Below are positions 45,475 to 53,644 of a stretch of DNA of 64,000 nucleotides, one piece after another (position 1 is the stretch's first letter; each line of letters begins with the position of its first letter). The notes below the pieces were generated by a model. It was not told the origin of the DNA. It did no database searches and saw only the letters and a list, made by a program, of their open reading frames with translations. The position numbers were made by a program, and so were the translations under genes. The DNA is from Algibacter miyuki (GTDB lineage: Bacteria > Bacteroidota > Bacteroidia > Flavobacteriales > Flavobacteriaceae): contig NZ_JAUFQP010000007.1 in assembly GCF_030409805.1 (NCBI RefSeq), positions 930,001 through 994,000 of the forward strand, written 5' to 3'.

Positions 45475-47373
45475 TTATTCGTTAGGTAAATCTTCGGTGT
45501 CAGGAATTTGACGGACTTTATCTAACCATGTAAATTTTAAAATAACCGATGTGATTATAAAAATAAGCAATGCTATTAAACTTTTAGGGTAATCTCTAAT
45601 CATAAAGTAAATTGGCAGTAAAACCATACTCGATTGCCAAATAATACCCACTAGACAATTTAACATATCTGCCTTAAAATCTGTGTTTTTAGTCACCTCA
45701 GGTTCGTCTATTTTTAATGCTTTATAAACCGGATGCCACCAGCCCCATGGACGCACGTTGTTGTAGAACGCTTTTAAGGTTTCCATATTGGTTGGCGCTG
45801 TTAAATAAGTACCTAAAAAAGACCCCAATAACGACACGGCGAATATAATTGGAAATATGTAAATCACGTCAATGTGAGCGCAATGGTATAGCCAAGAACC
45901 AACTTCGAAATTCGATTTATTCATGTCTAATAAAAACTGAACAGTCGCAATAATTAAGCCAGAAGTCATACCCCAAAAGTAGCCCCAACCATTAAAACGC
46001 CACCAAATCCATTTTAAGAAATTCGATGCCACATAACCGCCATAAAGCGCACTAGTAATCCATAAGGTTATTGCGTTAATAGATTCGGCGAAAAAGCCCA
46101 TAGTAACACCAAGAATAACAATAGCAAAAGAGGTGATATGACTGGCTTTTATATAATGTGATGGTTCGGCTTCTGGTTTCACGTATTTTTTGTAAATATC
46201 GTTAACAACATAAGCCGGTCCGGAATTTACAAAGGCTGAAAAAGTTGACATAAACGCCGCTAAAAGCCCAGCAAGCAATAAACCTTTAATTCCAACAGGA
46301 ACGTGGTTATTAATTACGGTAGGTAATATAATTTCTAAATCGTCTAAGCTTAGTGTAGGTGAAGCGGCCAAAGATGGCGCTAAGTATACTAAAGCTAAAA
46401 CAACAATACCTGCAATAAGTAAATAGCGAGGAATAAATAAAATAAGGTTTGTAAAACCACTCATGTAAGCGGCTTCTTTTACCGAGCGTGTCGATAGAAT
46501 ACGTTGCATATCGTAACTTGGTGTTGGACCTGCAATACTTGCAAAAAAGCCTTTAAACAAGCACATGCCTATAAAAGCACCGAACATTTTGTAACCTTGT
46601 GTGTCTACCAAATTATTAAATGCGGTGAGTTTTCCGGTCCAAGAACCTTCAATAGAATTTCCGAAGAAAATAGTACTCCATTCTGTAGAAATGATATTAT
46701 TTATTTCCACATCGGATACTGAAACGAAAGCATAAATAGCAATTAATATACCTGATAAAACCATGATGCCGTATTGTAAAACTTCGGTAGCAACTACGGA
46801 AAACATACCACCTTTAATGGTGTAAATGGTGGTTAGAAATATAATGATTAATGCATAACTCTGACTTGAGGTAAGGAGTACAGCATCATTTATGATTAAA
46901 GGAATATCCCATGGTAAAATAACCGACATAAATTTACCAACACCTTCAAAGAAGTAAGCTATAAAACCTACGGAAGCTACAATAGCAAATATAGCCACAA
47001 TTAGGTGTGAAGCTCGGCCAGCTCTATCATCTCCAAAACGTGTTAAAATCCATTCGGAACCTGTCATGATGTTTGAACGTCTAATCCAAACAGCTAGGAA
47101 AACCATGATGAAAATTTGATTCCATATCGGCCACATCCACATAAACATAAAACTTTTGGCGCCATATAAAAAGAGGAGGCCAACCATCCAGGCGGTACCT
47201 GAAACATCGAACATTCCGGAGCCATTGCTAAGTCCTAGATAGTACCATTTTATACTTTTTCCTCCTAAAAAATAAGAGTCTAACCCTTTTGATGCACGTT
47301 TAGATATCCAAATACCAACACCGAGGGTTAATAGGATATAGAGTACAATTATAATTACATCTATATTGTGCAT
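45475..47373 (-). CDS. Sodium:solute symporter (SSS family)
   Basis: The 632-residue inner-membrane protein has about 13-14 hydrophobic spans. SSS features are the start DVIIIVLYILLTLGVGIWIS, the LDSYFLGGKSIKWYYLGLSNGSGMFDVSGTAW region, and AFMSTFSAFVNSGPAYVVNDIYKKY, which matches the conserved sodium-binding helix. It lies directly upstream of the cytoplasmic GH130 and overlaps the GH92 stop by one base. Its likely cargo is therefore the disaccharide or trisaccharide core left after mannose trimming, or free mannose/GlcNAc. SSS carriers for N-glycan products are not firmly established to my knowledge. Confidence 0.92.
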   Translation of the reverse strand: MHNIDVIIIVLYILLTLGVGIWISKRASKGLDSYFLGGKSIKWYYLGLSNGSGMFDVSGTAWMVGLLFLYGAKSFMFMWMWPIWNQIFIMVFLAVWIRRSNIMTGSEWILTRFGDDRAGRASHLIVAIFAIVASVGFIAYFFEGVGKFMSVILPWDIPLIINDAVLLTSSQSYALIIIFLTTIYTIKGGMFSVVATEVLQYGIMVLSGILIAIYAFVSVSDVEINNIISTEWSTIFFGNSIEGSWTGKLTAFNNLVDTQGYKMFGAFIGMCLFKGFFASIAGPTPSYDMQRILSTRSVKEAAYMSGFTNLILFIPRYLLIAGIVVLALVYLAPSLAASPTLSLDDLEIILPTVINNHVPVGIKGLLLAGLLAAFMSTFSAFVNSGPAYVVNDIYKKYVKPEAEPSHYIKASHITSFAIVILGVTMGFFAESINAITLWITSALYGGYVASNFLKWIWWRFNGWGYFWGMTSGLIIATVQFLLDMNKSNFEVGSWLYHCAHIDVIYIFPIIFAVSLLGSFLGTYLTAPTNMETLKAFYNNVRPWGWWHPVYKALKIDEPEVTKNTDFKADMLNCLVGIIWQSSMVLLPIYFMIRDYPKSLIALLIFIITSVILKFTWLDKVRQIPDTEDLPNE

Positions 47374-49628
47374 TAGTTTTTGCTGTTTTTGTTAATTCCC
47401 CATGATTTATTTGGTGTATTTCCCATGATGAAATGAAGTGTTCCACCTTCTAAAATGGTTTTATGAGAAATAAAAGACTGATTGAAAGGGTTGCCATTAA
47501 GTGTGGCAGATTGTATGTAAATGTTTTCTGATGAAACGTGTTCCGCTTCAATAGTGAAGCTTTTACCTTCTGAAATATTAATGGATGCTTTGTCAAAAAT
47601 GGGACTGCCAATTTCGTATTCGGTAGATGCTGGATTCATTGGGTATAAGCCAATAGAACTTAAAGCATACCAAGCACTCATTTGTCCGCAATCTTCATTA
47701 CCACTTAATCCGTTAGGTGTGGTGTTGTATTGGGTGTCTAAAATATAGCGCGACCAATATTGTGTACGCCAAGGTTTATCGGCGTGATTAAACATGTAAG
47801 CGATATGATGGCTTGGTTCGTTTCCATGAGCATATTGCCCAATTAAACCAGAGATATCAGCAGAAGTATTGCTTCCTGTTATTTCAGAACTTTCGGTAAA
47901 TAATTGTTCTAAACGATCGGTGAATATATCATTACTACCGTGTAGTTCGATAAAGTTTTCTACGTTGTGTGGTACAAACCAACTGTGTTGCCAAGCATTA
48001 CCTTCGGTATAATCGGTATGTTCTCTGTGATTAGAATATTTAGGGTCGAAAGGGGTATTCCAAGATTTTCCATTTTCAGATTTTCCTCTCATAAAGCCCG
48101 ATTCATTATCAAATAAAAATTTGTAAGCTTCTGAGCGCTTTGAGAAATAATTGTAATCTTCTGTTTTTCCTAAAGCTTTTGCCATTTGTGCCACGCACCA
48201 ATCATCATAAGCATATTCAAGCGTTATAGTAACCGATTCATCTAATAAGTTATAAGGAATGTAGCCATATTCTTTATAGAATTTCAAACCACGTTCATCT
48301 TGCATCATGGTGGTTTTCATGGCGTCGTATGCTTTTTCAGCATCAAAACCTCGAATGCCTTTTAAGTATGCTTCAACAATAACAGGAATAGAGTGGTAGC
48401 CCGTCATGGTATTAGTTTCGTTGCCGTAAAGCGTCCAAACCGGAAGAATCTGTTTAGTTTCGTAATACGCTAACATGGTGTTTGTGATATCTGAAACTTT
48501 ATCTGGTGCAATTAAAGTCAGTAAAGGATGTTCTGCCCTAAACGTATCCCAAAGTGAGAGCGTGGAATACGCTGTGTAATTTGAGGCAGTTTCAACACTA
48601 TCGTTCTCTTTTCTAAATTGACCATTTTTATCGCTGAAGGTAACAGGCGCTAATTGTGCATGATACATCGCGGTATAGAAAATAGTTTTTAAAGAATCTA
48701 TTTCGGTATCTACTTCTATTTTAGAAAGTGCAGTTTCCCAGGTAGATTCTGCCTGTTTTTTAACGGTTTCAAAATTAAAACCATCAGCTTCTAAATTATC
48801 TTTTGCATTGTCTATACTTACCGATGATAAAGCTACTTTAGCAAGTAATTCATTGTTGTCATCTGCTTTAAAGAATAGTTGTGTTGCGGTTTGTGTTCCT
48901 GTGACAACGTTGTTTTCAATAGTTTCTTTATCTGAAACTAAAGTCTGTTTTGTAATGGGTTTAGAGAATTTAGCAACAAAAAACACTTTTTGGTTTCTAG
49001 CCCAACCTGTACTGTAACGGTAACCGCTTATGGTATATTTGTCTTCAATGTTTATAGAGGTTTCTGTGGCTTTGTCCCAGTTGATAGCAAACCCTAGATT
49101 TACAACTACGGTTTGTGTATCGTCAGGTTTAAAGGTGTATTTGTGGTACGCTGTACGTAGCGATGTTGTTAATTCTACATTAATATCGTGGTCTTCAAGA
49201 AAAACTTGATAATAACCTGGCGTTGCTTTTTCGTTGTTATGGCTGTAAGTCGACTTATAACTTAACGAATCGCGCGATTGTGGTGTGTTAGTGATGTCTA
49301 CGGTTTTATTTACGGGCATAAATAAAATATCGGCTAAATCGCCAATGCCTGTACCGCTTAAGCTTAAATGGCTAAAACCAACAGCGATAGAATCGGAGTA
49401 ATGATAACCAGAACACCAGTCCCAGCTGCTTTTTCCGTTTACGGGGCTCACTTGTAACATGCCGAAAGGTACCGTGGCGCCTGGGTAAGTGTGACCGTGA
49501 CCGCCTGTGCCAATAAAAGGGTCTACATGTTTAATTATAGAATCTTTTTTAGGAGACTTTTTTTCTAAATTTTGATTGCAACTTGTAATAAAAAGTAGCG
49601 CTGAAAAAAGGAGGGTAAAGTTTTTCAT
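47373..49628 (-). CDS. GH92 exo-alpha-mannosidase (lipoprotein, first gene of N-glycan operon)
   Basis: The 751-residue lipoprotein has lipobox LFITSC. HVDPFIGTGGHGHTYPGATV, GFSHLSLSGTGIGDLADILFMP, the acid segment YTEGNAWQHSWFVPHNV and the base in GNEDCGQMSAWY are all present. It is a close paralogue of the GH92 at 40035. It is the first gene of a 10-gene minus-strand operon ending with PNGase F, and it faces the histidine kinase gene across a 126-bp divergent spacer. Its stop overlaps the symporter ATG by one base. Confidence 0.94.
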   Translation of the reverse strand: MKNFTLLFSALLFITSCNQNLEKKSPKKDSIIKHVDPFIGTGGHGHTYPGATVPFGMLQVSPVNGKSSWDWCSGYHYSDSIAVGFSHLSLSGTGIGDLADILFMPVNKTVDITNTPQSRDSLSYKSTYSHNNEKATPGYYQVFLEDHDINVELTTSLRTAYHKYTFKPDDTQTVVVNLGFAINWDKATETSINIEDKYTISGYRYSTGWARNQKVFFVAKFSKPITKQTLVSDKETIENNVVTGTQTATQLFFKADDNNELLAKVALSSVSIDNAKDNLEADGFNFETVKKQAESTWETALSKIEVDTEIDSLKTIFYTAMYHAQLAPVTFSDKNGQFRKENDSVETASNYTAYSTLSLWDTFRAEHPLLTLIAPDKVSDITNTMLAYYETKQILPVWTLYGNETNTMTGYHSIPVIVEAYLKGIRGFDAEKAYDAMKTTMMQDERGLKFYKEYGYIPYNLLDESVTITLEYAYDDWCVAQMAKALGKTEDYNYFSKRSEAYKFLFDNESGFMRGKSENGKSWNTPFDPKYSNHREHTDYTEGNAWQHSWFVPHNVENFIELHGSNDIFTDRLEQLFTESSEITGSNTSADISGLIGQYAHGNEPSHHIAYMFNHADKPWRTQYWSRYILDTQYNTTPNGLSGNEDCGQMSAWYALSSIGLYPMNPASTEYEIGSPIFDKASINISEGKSFTIEAEHVSSENIYIQSATLNGNPFNQSFISHKTILEGGTLHFIMGNTPNKSWGINKNSKN

Positions 49629-49754
49629 AAAACGATTTAAGCAGTTTAATTATTAAATTTTCATAAATTTAGCGAATATTAAAAGTAATTTAGACGGACA
49701 ACGTATTAACTCAGGTAAACATCAAAAAAAAACCATTAATTCTCTAACGCGCAC
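49629..49754. promoter_or_regulatory. Divergent promoter region between GH92 operon and LytS-type kinase
   Basis: This 126-bp spacer must hold promoters in both directions. On the minus strand TAAATTTA (49671-49664) fits the weaker TAnnTTTA form of the -10 element. About 20 bp upstream lies a stretch at about 49691-49729 that partly resembles the 39-bp box found elsewhere (shared ACCTGA and TTTG positions), but without the TGGTCGAAAT core. Confidence 0.4.
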
Positions 49755-50843
49755 GTGAAATTTATATCAAATCATCCCTACAAAGTATCTCTCAGACATC
49801 ATATTCTTTTTTGGCTGGTTTATTTTTCGTTAAACACTTTAAGATGGGGGAGTTACTTTAGCGATGTCTCTTTTGAAGGCGTTTTAGAATTTCCGTACTG
49901 GTATTCAATAAAAACAAATACTTTAGGTTTTCCAATTCATATGATATTGTGTTATCTCAATATTTATGTATTAATGCCGCTGTTTGCCTTTAAGAAGAAG
50001 TATGTTTTATATATATTTTTAATGCTAACCGCCATTTTTACCATGGTGTTTGTAAAGTTTAATTTAACCTATTTTCTGGTAAGTCAAAGTGTTTGGCCAG
50101 AAGGCCCGGAGACCATCAATGAGTTGTCGTTAAATTATATTATTGATATGATGTTTGGCGAATTGTACGTGGTTACTTTTGTAACGGCTATTAAAGTTAC
50201 CTTAGATTTTTTAGAAGAACATAAACGTGTTGCCGATTTAGAAAAAACACAACTAGAAACCGAATTATTGTTTCTGAAAACGCAAATTTCGCCGCATTTT
50301 TTCTTTAATACTTTGAATAATATCTACTCATTATCGGTTGAGAAATCGAAAAAAACGCCTAAAATTATTCTGAAGTTGGCCGAGTTGATGCGTTATTTAC
50401 TTTATGAAACAAAAAATAAACGCCAATCTTTAGAAGCCGAAATTTTATGTATTCAAAATTATTTAGATCTCGAACGGGTTCGGCATAATGATGAATTAGA
50501 GATAGATATGTCTATTTCAGGTGATATTTCCGATAAGGAAATTGCGCCTATTATACTGCTTTCATTCATTGAAAATGCTTTTAAACACGGGGTTCATAAG
50601 AATATTGGAGAAGTTAAAATTGAGATAGATTTATCTATTAAAGAAGATTTTCTGTATTTTAGAATTTCTAACCCGATGCCTGTAATTACAACGCATAAGG
50701 AAACGTTTGACGAATCGAGTGGGATTGGATTGGAAAACGTGAAAAAAAGACTGGCTTTAGGTTACGAAAAACACGACTACAAATTGGAAATTAATAGTGA
50801 TGATAACATGTTTGTTGTTAAACTAAAAATTAAAGTATCATAA
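49755..50843 (+). CDS. LytS/YehU-family sensor histidine kinase
   Basis: The 362-residue inner-membrane kinase has four hydrophobic spans in the first 150 residues (about 16-30, 58-78, 83-103, 136-152), a short coiled coil about 155-175, and a His_kinase domain. The phosphorylated His is His181 in TQISPHFFFNTLNNI. The ATPase part shows ILLSFIENAFKHGVHKN and SSGIGLENVKKRLALGY. The start is GTG at 49755. There is no periplasmic sensor domain, so the stimulus is probably membrane-borne or an internal signal. It is followed after 17 bp by its response regulator gene. Its place inside the locus suggests it controls nearby operons. Confidence 0.94.
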   Translation: MKFISNHPYKVSLRHHILFWLVYFSLNTLRWGSYFSDVSFEGVLEFPYWYSIKTNTLGFPIHMILCYLNIYVLMPLFAFKKKYVLYIFLMLTAIFTMVFVKFNLTYFLVSQSVWPEGPETINELSLNYIIDMMFGELYVVTFVTAIKVTLDFLEEHKRVADLEKTQLETELLFLKTQISPHFFFNTLNNIYSLSVEKSKKTPKIILKLAELMRYLLYETKNKRQSLEAEILCIQNYLDLERVRHNDELEIDMSISGDISDKEIAPIILLSFIENAFKHGVHKNIGEVKIEIDLSIKEDFLYFRISNPMPVITTHKETFDESSGIGLENVKKRLALGYEKHDYKLEINSDDNMFVVKLKIKVS

Positions 50844-50860
50844 CAAAATAATACAAACTC

Positions 50861-51571
50861 ATGAAGGTAAAATGTTTGATAATTGACGACGAGCCGCTTG
50901 CTATTAATGTTATTAAAAATTACTTAGAGCAAATTGAAGATTTTGAATTAATTAACACGTTTAGCAATGCTATTGACGGGTTAAATTTTTTGAAAAGCAA
51001 CACGGTAGATGTGATATTTTTAGACATAAACATGCCTGTGCTCGACGGACTTAATTTTATTAAGAGTTTAGAGAATCCGCCACTTTTAATTATCACAAGT
51101 GCTTATGATGAGTTTGCTGTAGAAACCTACGAATTAGATGTGTTGGATTATTTAATTAAACCCATTGAGTTTCCAAGGTTTATGAAAGCCTTAAATAAAG
51201 TAAACAGACGTTTAGAAAATAACAAGGTATTTCAGGACACCTCTAAGGATAGGCCTTACCTTTTTGTTAAGATTGATAAAAAGAAAATGAAAAAGATTTT
51301 TTTAGATGAAATTTTAACGGTAGAATCTTTGAAAGATTATCTAAAAATAAATACCCTTACGGGGAAATATATCATCCATAGTACCTTATCAGATTTTACT
51401 AATTTGTTGCCCGGGAACGATTTTCTTCGCATCCATCGCTCTTACACGGTGGCTCTAGATAAAATTGATGCTGTAGAAGGTAACAGTGTAGAAATAGAAG
51501 GGCTAAGGTATGTAATAGGAAGGTCTTATATTGAAGAAGTTAAACAAAAAATATTAAACTCCTCTATATAA
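50861..51571 (+). CDS. LytTR-family response regulator
   Basis: The 236-residue protein has a receiver domain at 1-118, with acidic residues in LIIDDEP and the phospho-acceptor Asp55 in IFLDINMPVLDGLNF, then a LytTR DNA-binding domain at about 130-232 (FVKIDKKKMKKIFLDEILTV ... FLRIHRSYTVALDKIDAVEG). LytTR domains typically bind two direct repeats about 21-22 bp apart. Interestingly, the 39-bp box found in this window contains TCGA repeats 21 bp apart at two of its four sites, although the bases do not match the usual LytTR half-site. It is convergent with the NagB fusion gene, 30 bp away. Confidence 0.94.
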   Translation: MKVKCLIIDDEPLAINVIKNYLEQIEDFELINTFSNAIDGLNFLKSNTVDVIFLDINMPVLDGLNFIKSLENPPLLIITSAYDEFAVETYELDVLDYLIKPIEFPRFMKALNKVNRRLENNKVFQDTSKDRPYLFVKIDKKKMKKIFLDEILTVESLKDYLKINTLTGKYIIHSTLSDFTNLLPGNDFLRIHRSYTVALDKIDAVEGNSVEIEGLRYVIGRSYIEEVKQKILNSSI

Positions 51572-51601
51572 GACCCAAATTTACTTGCTATTAATAAAAT
51601 C

Positions 51602-53515
51602 CTAGAAATGATAGCGTTTAAAGGCTTCAATTGCTGCATAATCAGCAAGGCCTAAATCATTGTATTTTTTTGCGGTAAGTCTATTTCTGTCCTCAACACG
51701 TACCCAAAATTCTCGGTTGTCGTCTCCTTGAAACATCACACCATCTTTTTGAGATTGATGATAGAAAATAGCATGCCTTTTTCTTAAAACTTGATCAGGG
51801 CTCATTGGAACTGCCATTTCAATTTCGTACGATTCCCATTCGTGCCATGCACCACGGTATAACCAAACCCAGCAATCATCCATGTAGTCTTCTTTTTTAA
51901 GCGTTTCTAAAGCTATAAAAAGAGAGTCTAAACACACTTTGTGTGTACCATGCGGATCGGCTAAATCGCCTGCAGCATAGATTTGATGTGGTTTAATATC
52001 CGAAATTAACTGACACATAATATCGATATCAGGTTGCGATAAGTTGTTCTTTTTAATAGTTCCAGTTTCGTAAAACGGAAGATCTAAAAAGTGAACATGG
52101 TCATCATCTAATCCAAAATAACGTGTTGCTCCTAAAGATTCACTTCTTCTAATACGGGCTTTTAATTTTCTAACTTCAAGCGAATCAATTTCATCACCTG
52201 TTTTATTGTTTAGGTAATCGATAATATCGTTAGGCTCTTTCGTATTTAAGTCGAAGCCTTTAGCGATTTCAGCAAATTTTAAAGCTTCATCATCAGAAAC
52301 AGCAATGTTTCCAGATGTTTGGTAAGCAATATGCACATCGTGACCTTGTTGTACCAGTCTATCGAAAGTACCTCCCATAGAGATTACATCATCATCTGGA
52401 TGTGGACTAAAAATAATTACACGTTTTTTCTCTGGTGTAGCTCTTTCAGGTCGGCTAGAATCGTCCGCATTCGGTTTTCCTCCAGGCCATCCGGTGATTG
52501 TTTTTTGCATTTTATTAAACATTTTTATGTTTAAATCGTATGCAGAACCTTCCTCAGCCAATAAATCGGACATGCCGTTATCGTTATAATCTTTATCGGT
52601 TAGTTTAAGGAATGGTTTATTTGTTAATTCACTTAACCAAACAACAGCTTGTAATTGTAATTCTTTTGTCCATTTACAATTTGCAACAAGCCAAGGTGTT
52701 TTTACACGTGTTAGCTCGGCAGATGCACCTTGGTCTAAAACAAATGTGGTGTTGTCGTGGTCTTGTAAATAGGTTGCAGGAACTTGCGATGTGATTTCAC
52801 CTTCTATGGTTTTTTTAAGTACGCTAGCTTTGTTTAAACCCCAACCTAATAATACAATCCTTTTGGCGCTTCTAACGGTACCAACACCCATAGTGATGGC
52901 TTTTCTAGGTACATTTTCTATACCTAAAAAAGAAGGTGCAGCATCGGCTCTAGTAATATGGTCTAAAATAATACTTCTAGTACCCGAGTTAATGTGCGAT
53001 CCAGGTTCGTTAAAACCAACATGACCAGTTCGGCCTATTCCTAATAATTGGAAGTCTAAACCGCCAAGATTTTTTATTTTGTTTTCGTAATCAATACAAT
53101 ATTGATGTAATTCTTCTGGGCTTACGGTACCATTTGGCACGTTAACGTTTTCAGGAAGAATATCAACATGATTGAATAAATGCTCATGCATAAAATAGTA
53201 GTAACTCTGTATGTTAGTTTTACCCATTGGGTAATACTCATCTAGGTTAAAAGATACTACATTAGCAAAACTAAGGCCATCTTCTTTGTGCATTCTTACA
53301 AGTTCTTCGTAAACTTTTATAGGAGAAGATCCTGTTGCTAAACCTAATACGCAAGGCTTGTTTTGAGCGCTTTTTTCTTTTATTAAAGAAGCAATTTCTT
53401 GAGCAACTATAATAGATGCTTCTTGCGACGATTCGAAAATAACGTTATGGATTTTCTCGAAACGTGTTTCTTCGAATTTACCGGCTTCTTTGTATTTAAT
53501 TAGTTCTGTTTGCAT
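51602..53515 (-). CDS. NagB-like glucosamine-6-phosphate deaminase fused to PIG-L/LmbE deacetylase domain
   Basis: The 637-residue cytoplasmic protein has a NagB-type domain at about 20-300 (GLATGSSPIKVYEEL at 58-72, NLDEYYP with Asp92, GFNEPGS at 167-173) joined to a PIG-L domain at about 363-630. The PIG-L zinc motif HPDDD is at 372-376, with a second His in DPHGTHK. NagB turns GlcN-6-P into Fru-6-P and ammonia; PIG-L proteins remove N-acetyl groups from GlcNAc derivatives. The fusion could therefore deacetylate and deaminate in one chain. In the NagB signature GxGxDGHxxFNEP, the Asp is replaced by Thr163 (GIGRTGH), so the deaminase chemistry may differ. No separate nagA is present nearby. 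Confidence 0.9.
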   Translation of the reverse strand: MQTELIKYKEAGKFEETRFEKIHNVIFESSQEASIIVAQEIASLIKEKSAQNKPCVLGLATGSSPIKVYEELVRMHKEDGLSFANVVSFNLDEYYPMGKTNIQSYYYFMHEHLFNHVDILPENVNVPNGTVSPEELHQYCIDYENKIKNLGGLDFQLLGIGRTGHVGFNEPGSHINSGTRSIILDHITRADAAPSFLGIENVPRKAITMGVGTVRSAKRIVLLGWGLNKASVLKKTIEGEITSQVPATYLQDHDNTTFVLDQGASAELTRVKTPWLVANCKWTKELQLQAVVWLSELTNKPFLKLTDKDYNDNGMSDLLAEEGSAYDLNIKMFNKMQKTITGWPGGKPNADDSSRPERATPEKKRVIIFSPHPDDDVISMGGTFDRLVQQGHDVHIAYQTSGNIAVSDDEALKFAEIAKGFDLNTKEPNDIIDYLNNKTGDEIDSLEVRKLKARIRRSESLGATRYFGLDDDHVHFLDLPFYETGTIKKNNLSQPDIDIMCQLISDIKPHQIYAAGDLADPHGTHKVCLDSLFIALETLKKEDYMDDCWVWLYRGAWHEWESYEIEMAVPMSPDQVLRKRHAIFYHQSQKDGVMFQGDDNREFWVRVEDRNRLTAKKYNDLGLADYAAIEAFKRYHF

Positions 53516-53542
53516 ATAACATGTAATTTATACTTAGTGATC

Positions 53543-53608
53543 CAAAGTTATTTTTTTCTTGCAGTAACACCCTAAAATTTCGACCAGTAACTTCAGGTTA
53601 TAGACAAA
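53543..53608 (-). promoter_or_regulatory. Promoter of NagB fusion with 39-bp regulatory box
   Basis: The minus-strand box at 53608-53570 begins TTTGTCTA, has GTT at positions 18-20 and the core TGGTCGAAAT at positions 23-32. After 19 bp comes TAACTTTG (53550-53543), a perfect TAnnTTTG -10 element, 28 bp before the ATG. The same box occurs at 57817, 58070 and 63495. Confidence 0.8.
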
Positions 53609-53644
53609 AAAATCAGGTGAGTTGCATAGTTTTACTGCATGTGA

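Noticed and set aside
48045..48062. GGTCGAAAG inside the GH92 gene, resembling the box core
   Set aside because: It lies in coding sequence, lacks the other box elements and has no -10 element at the right distance.
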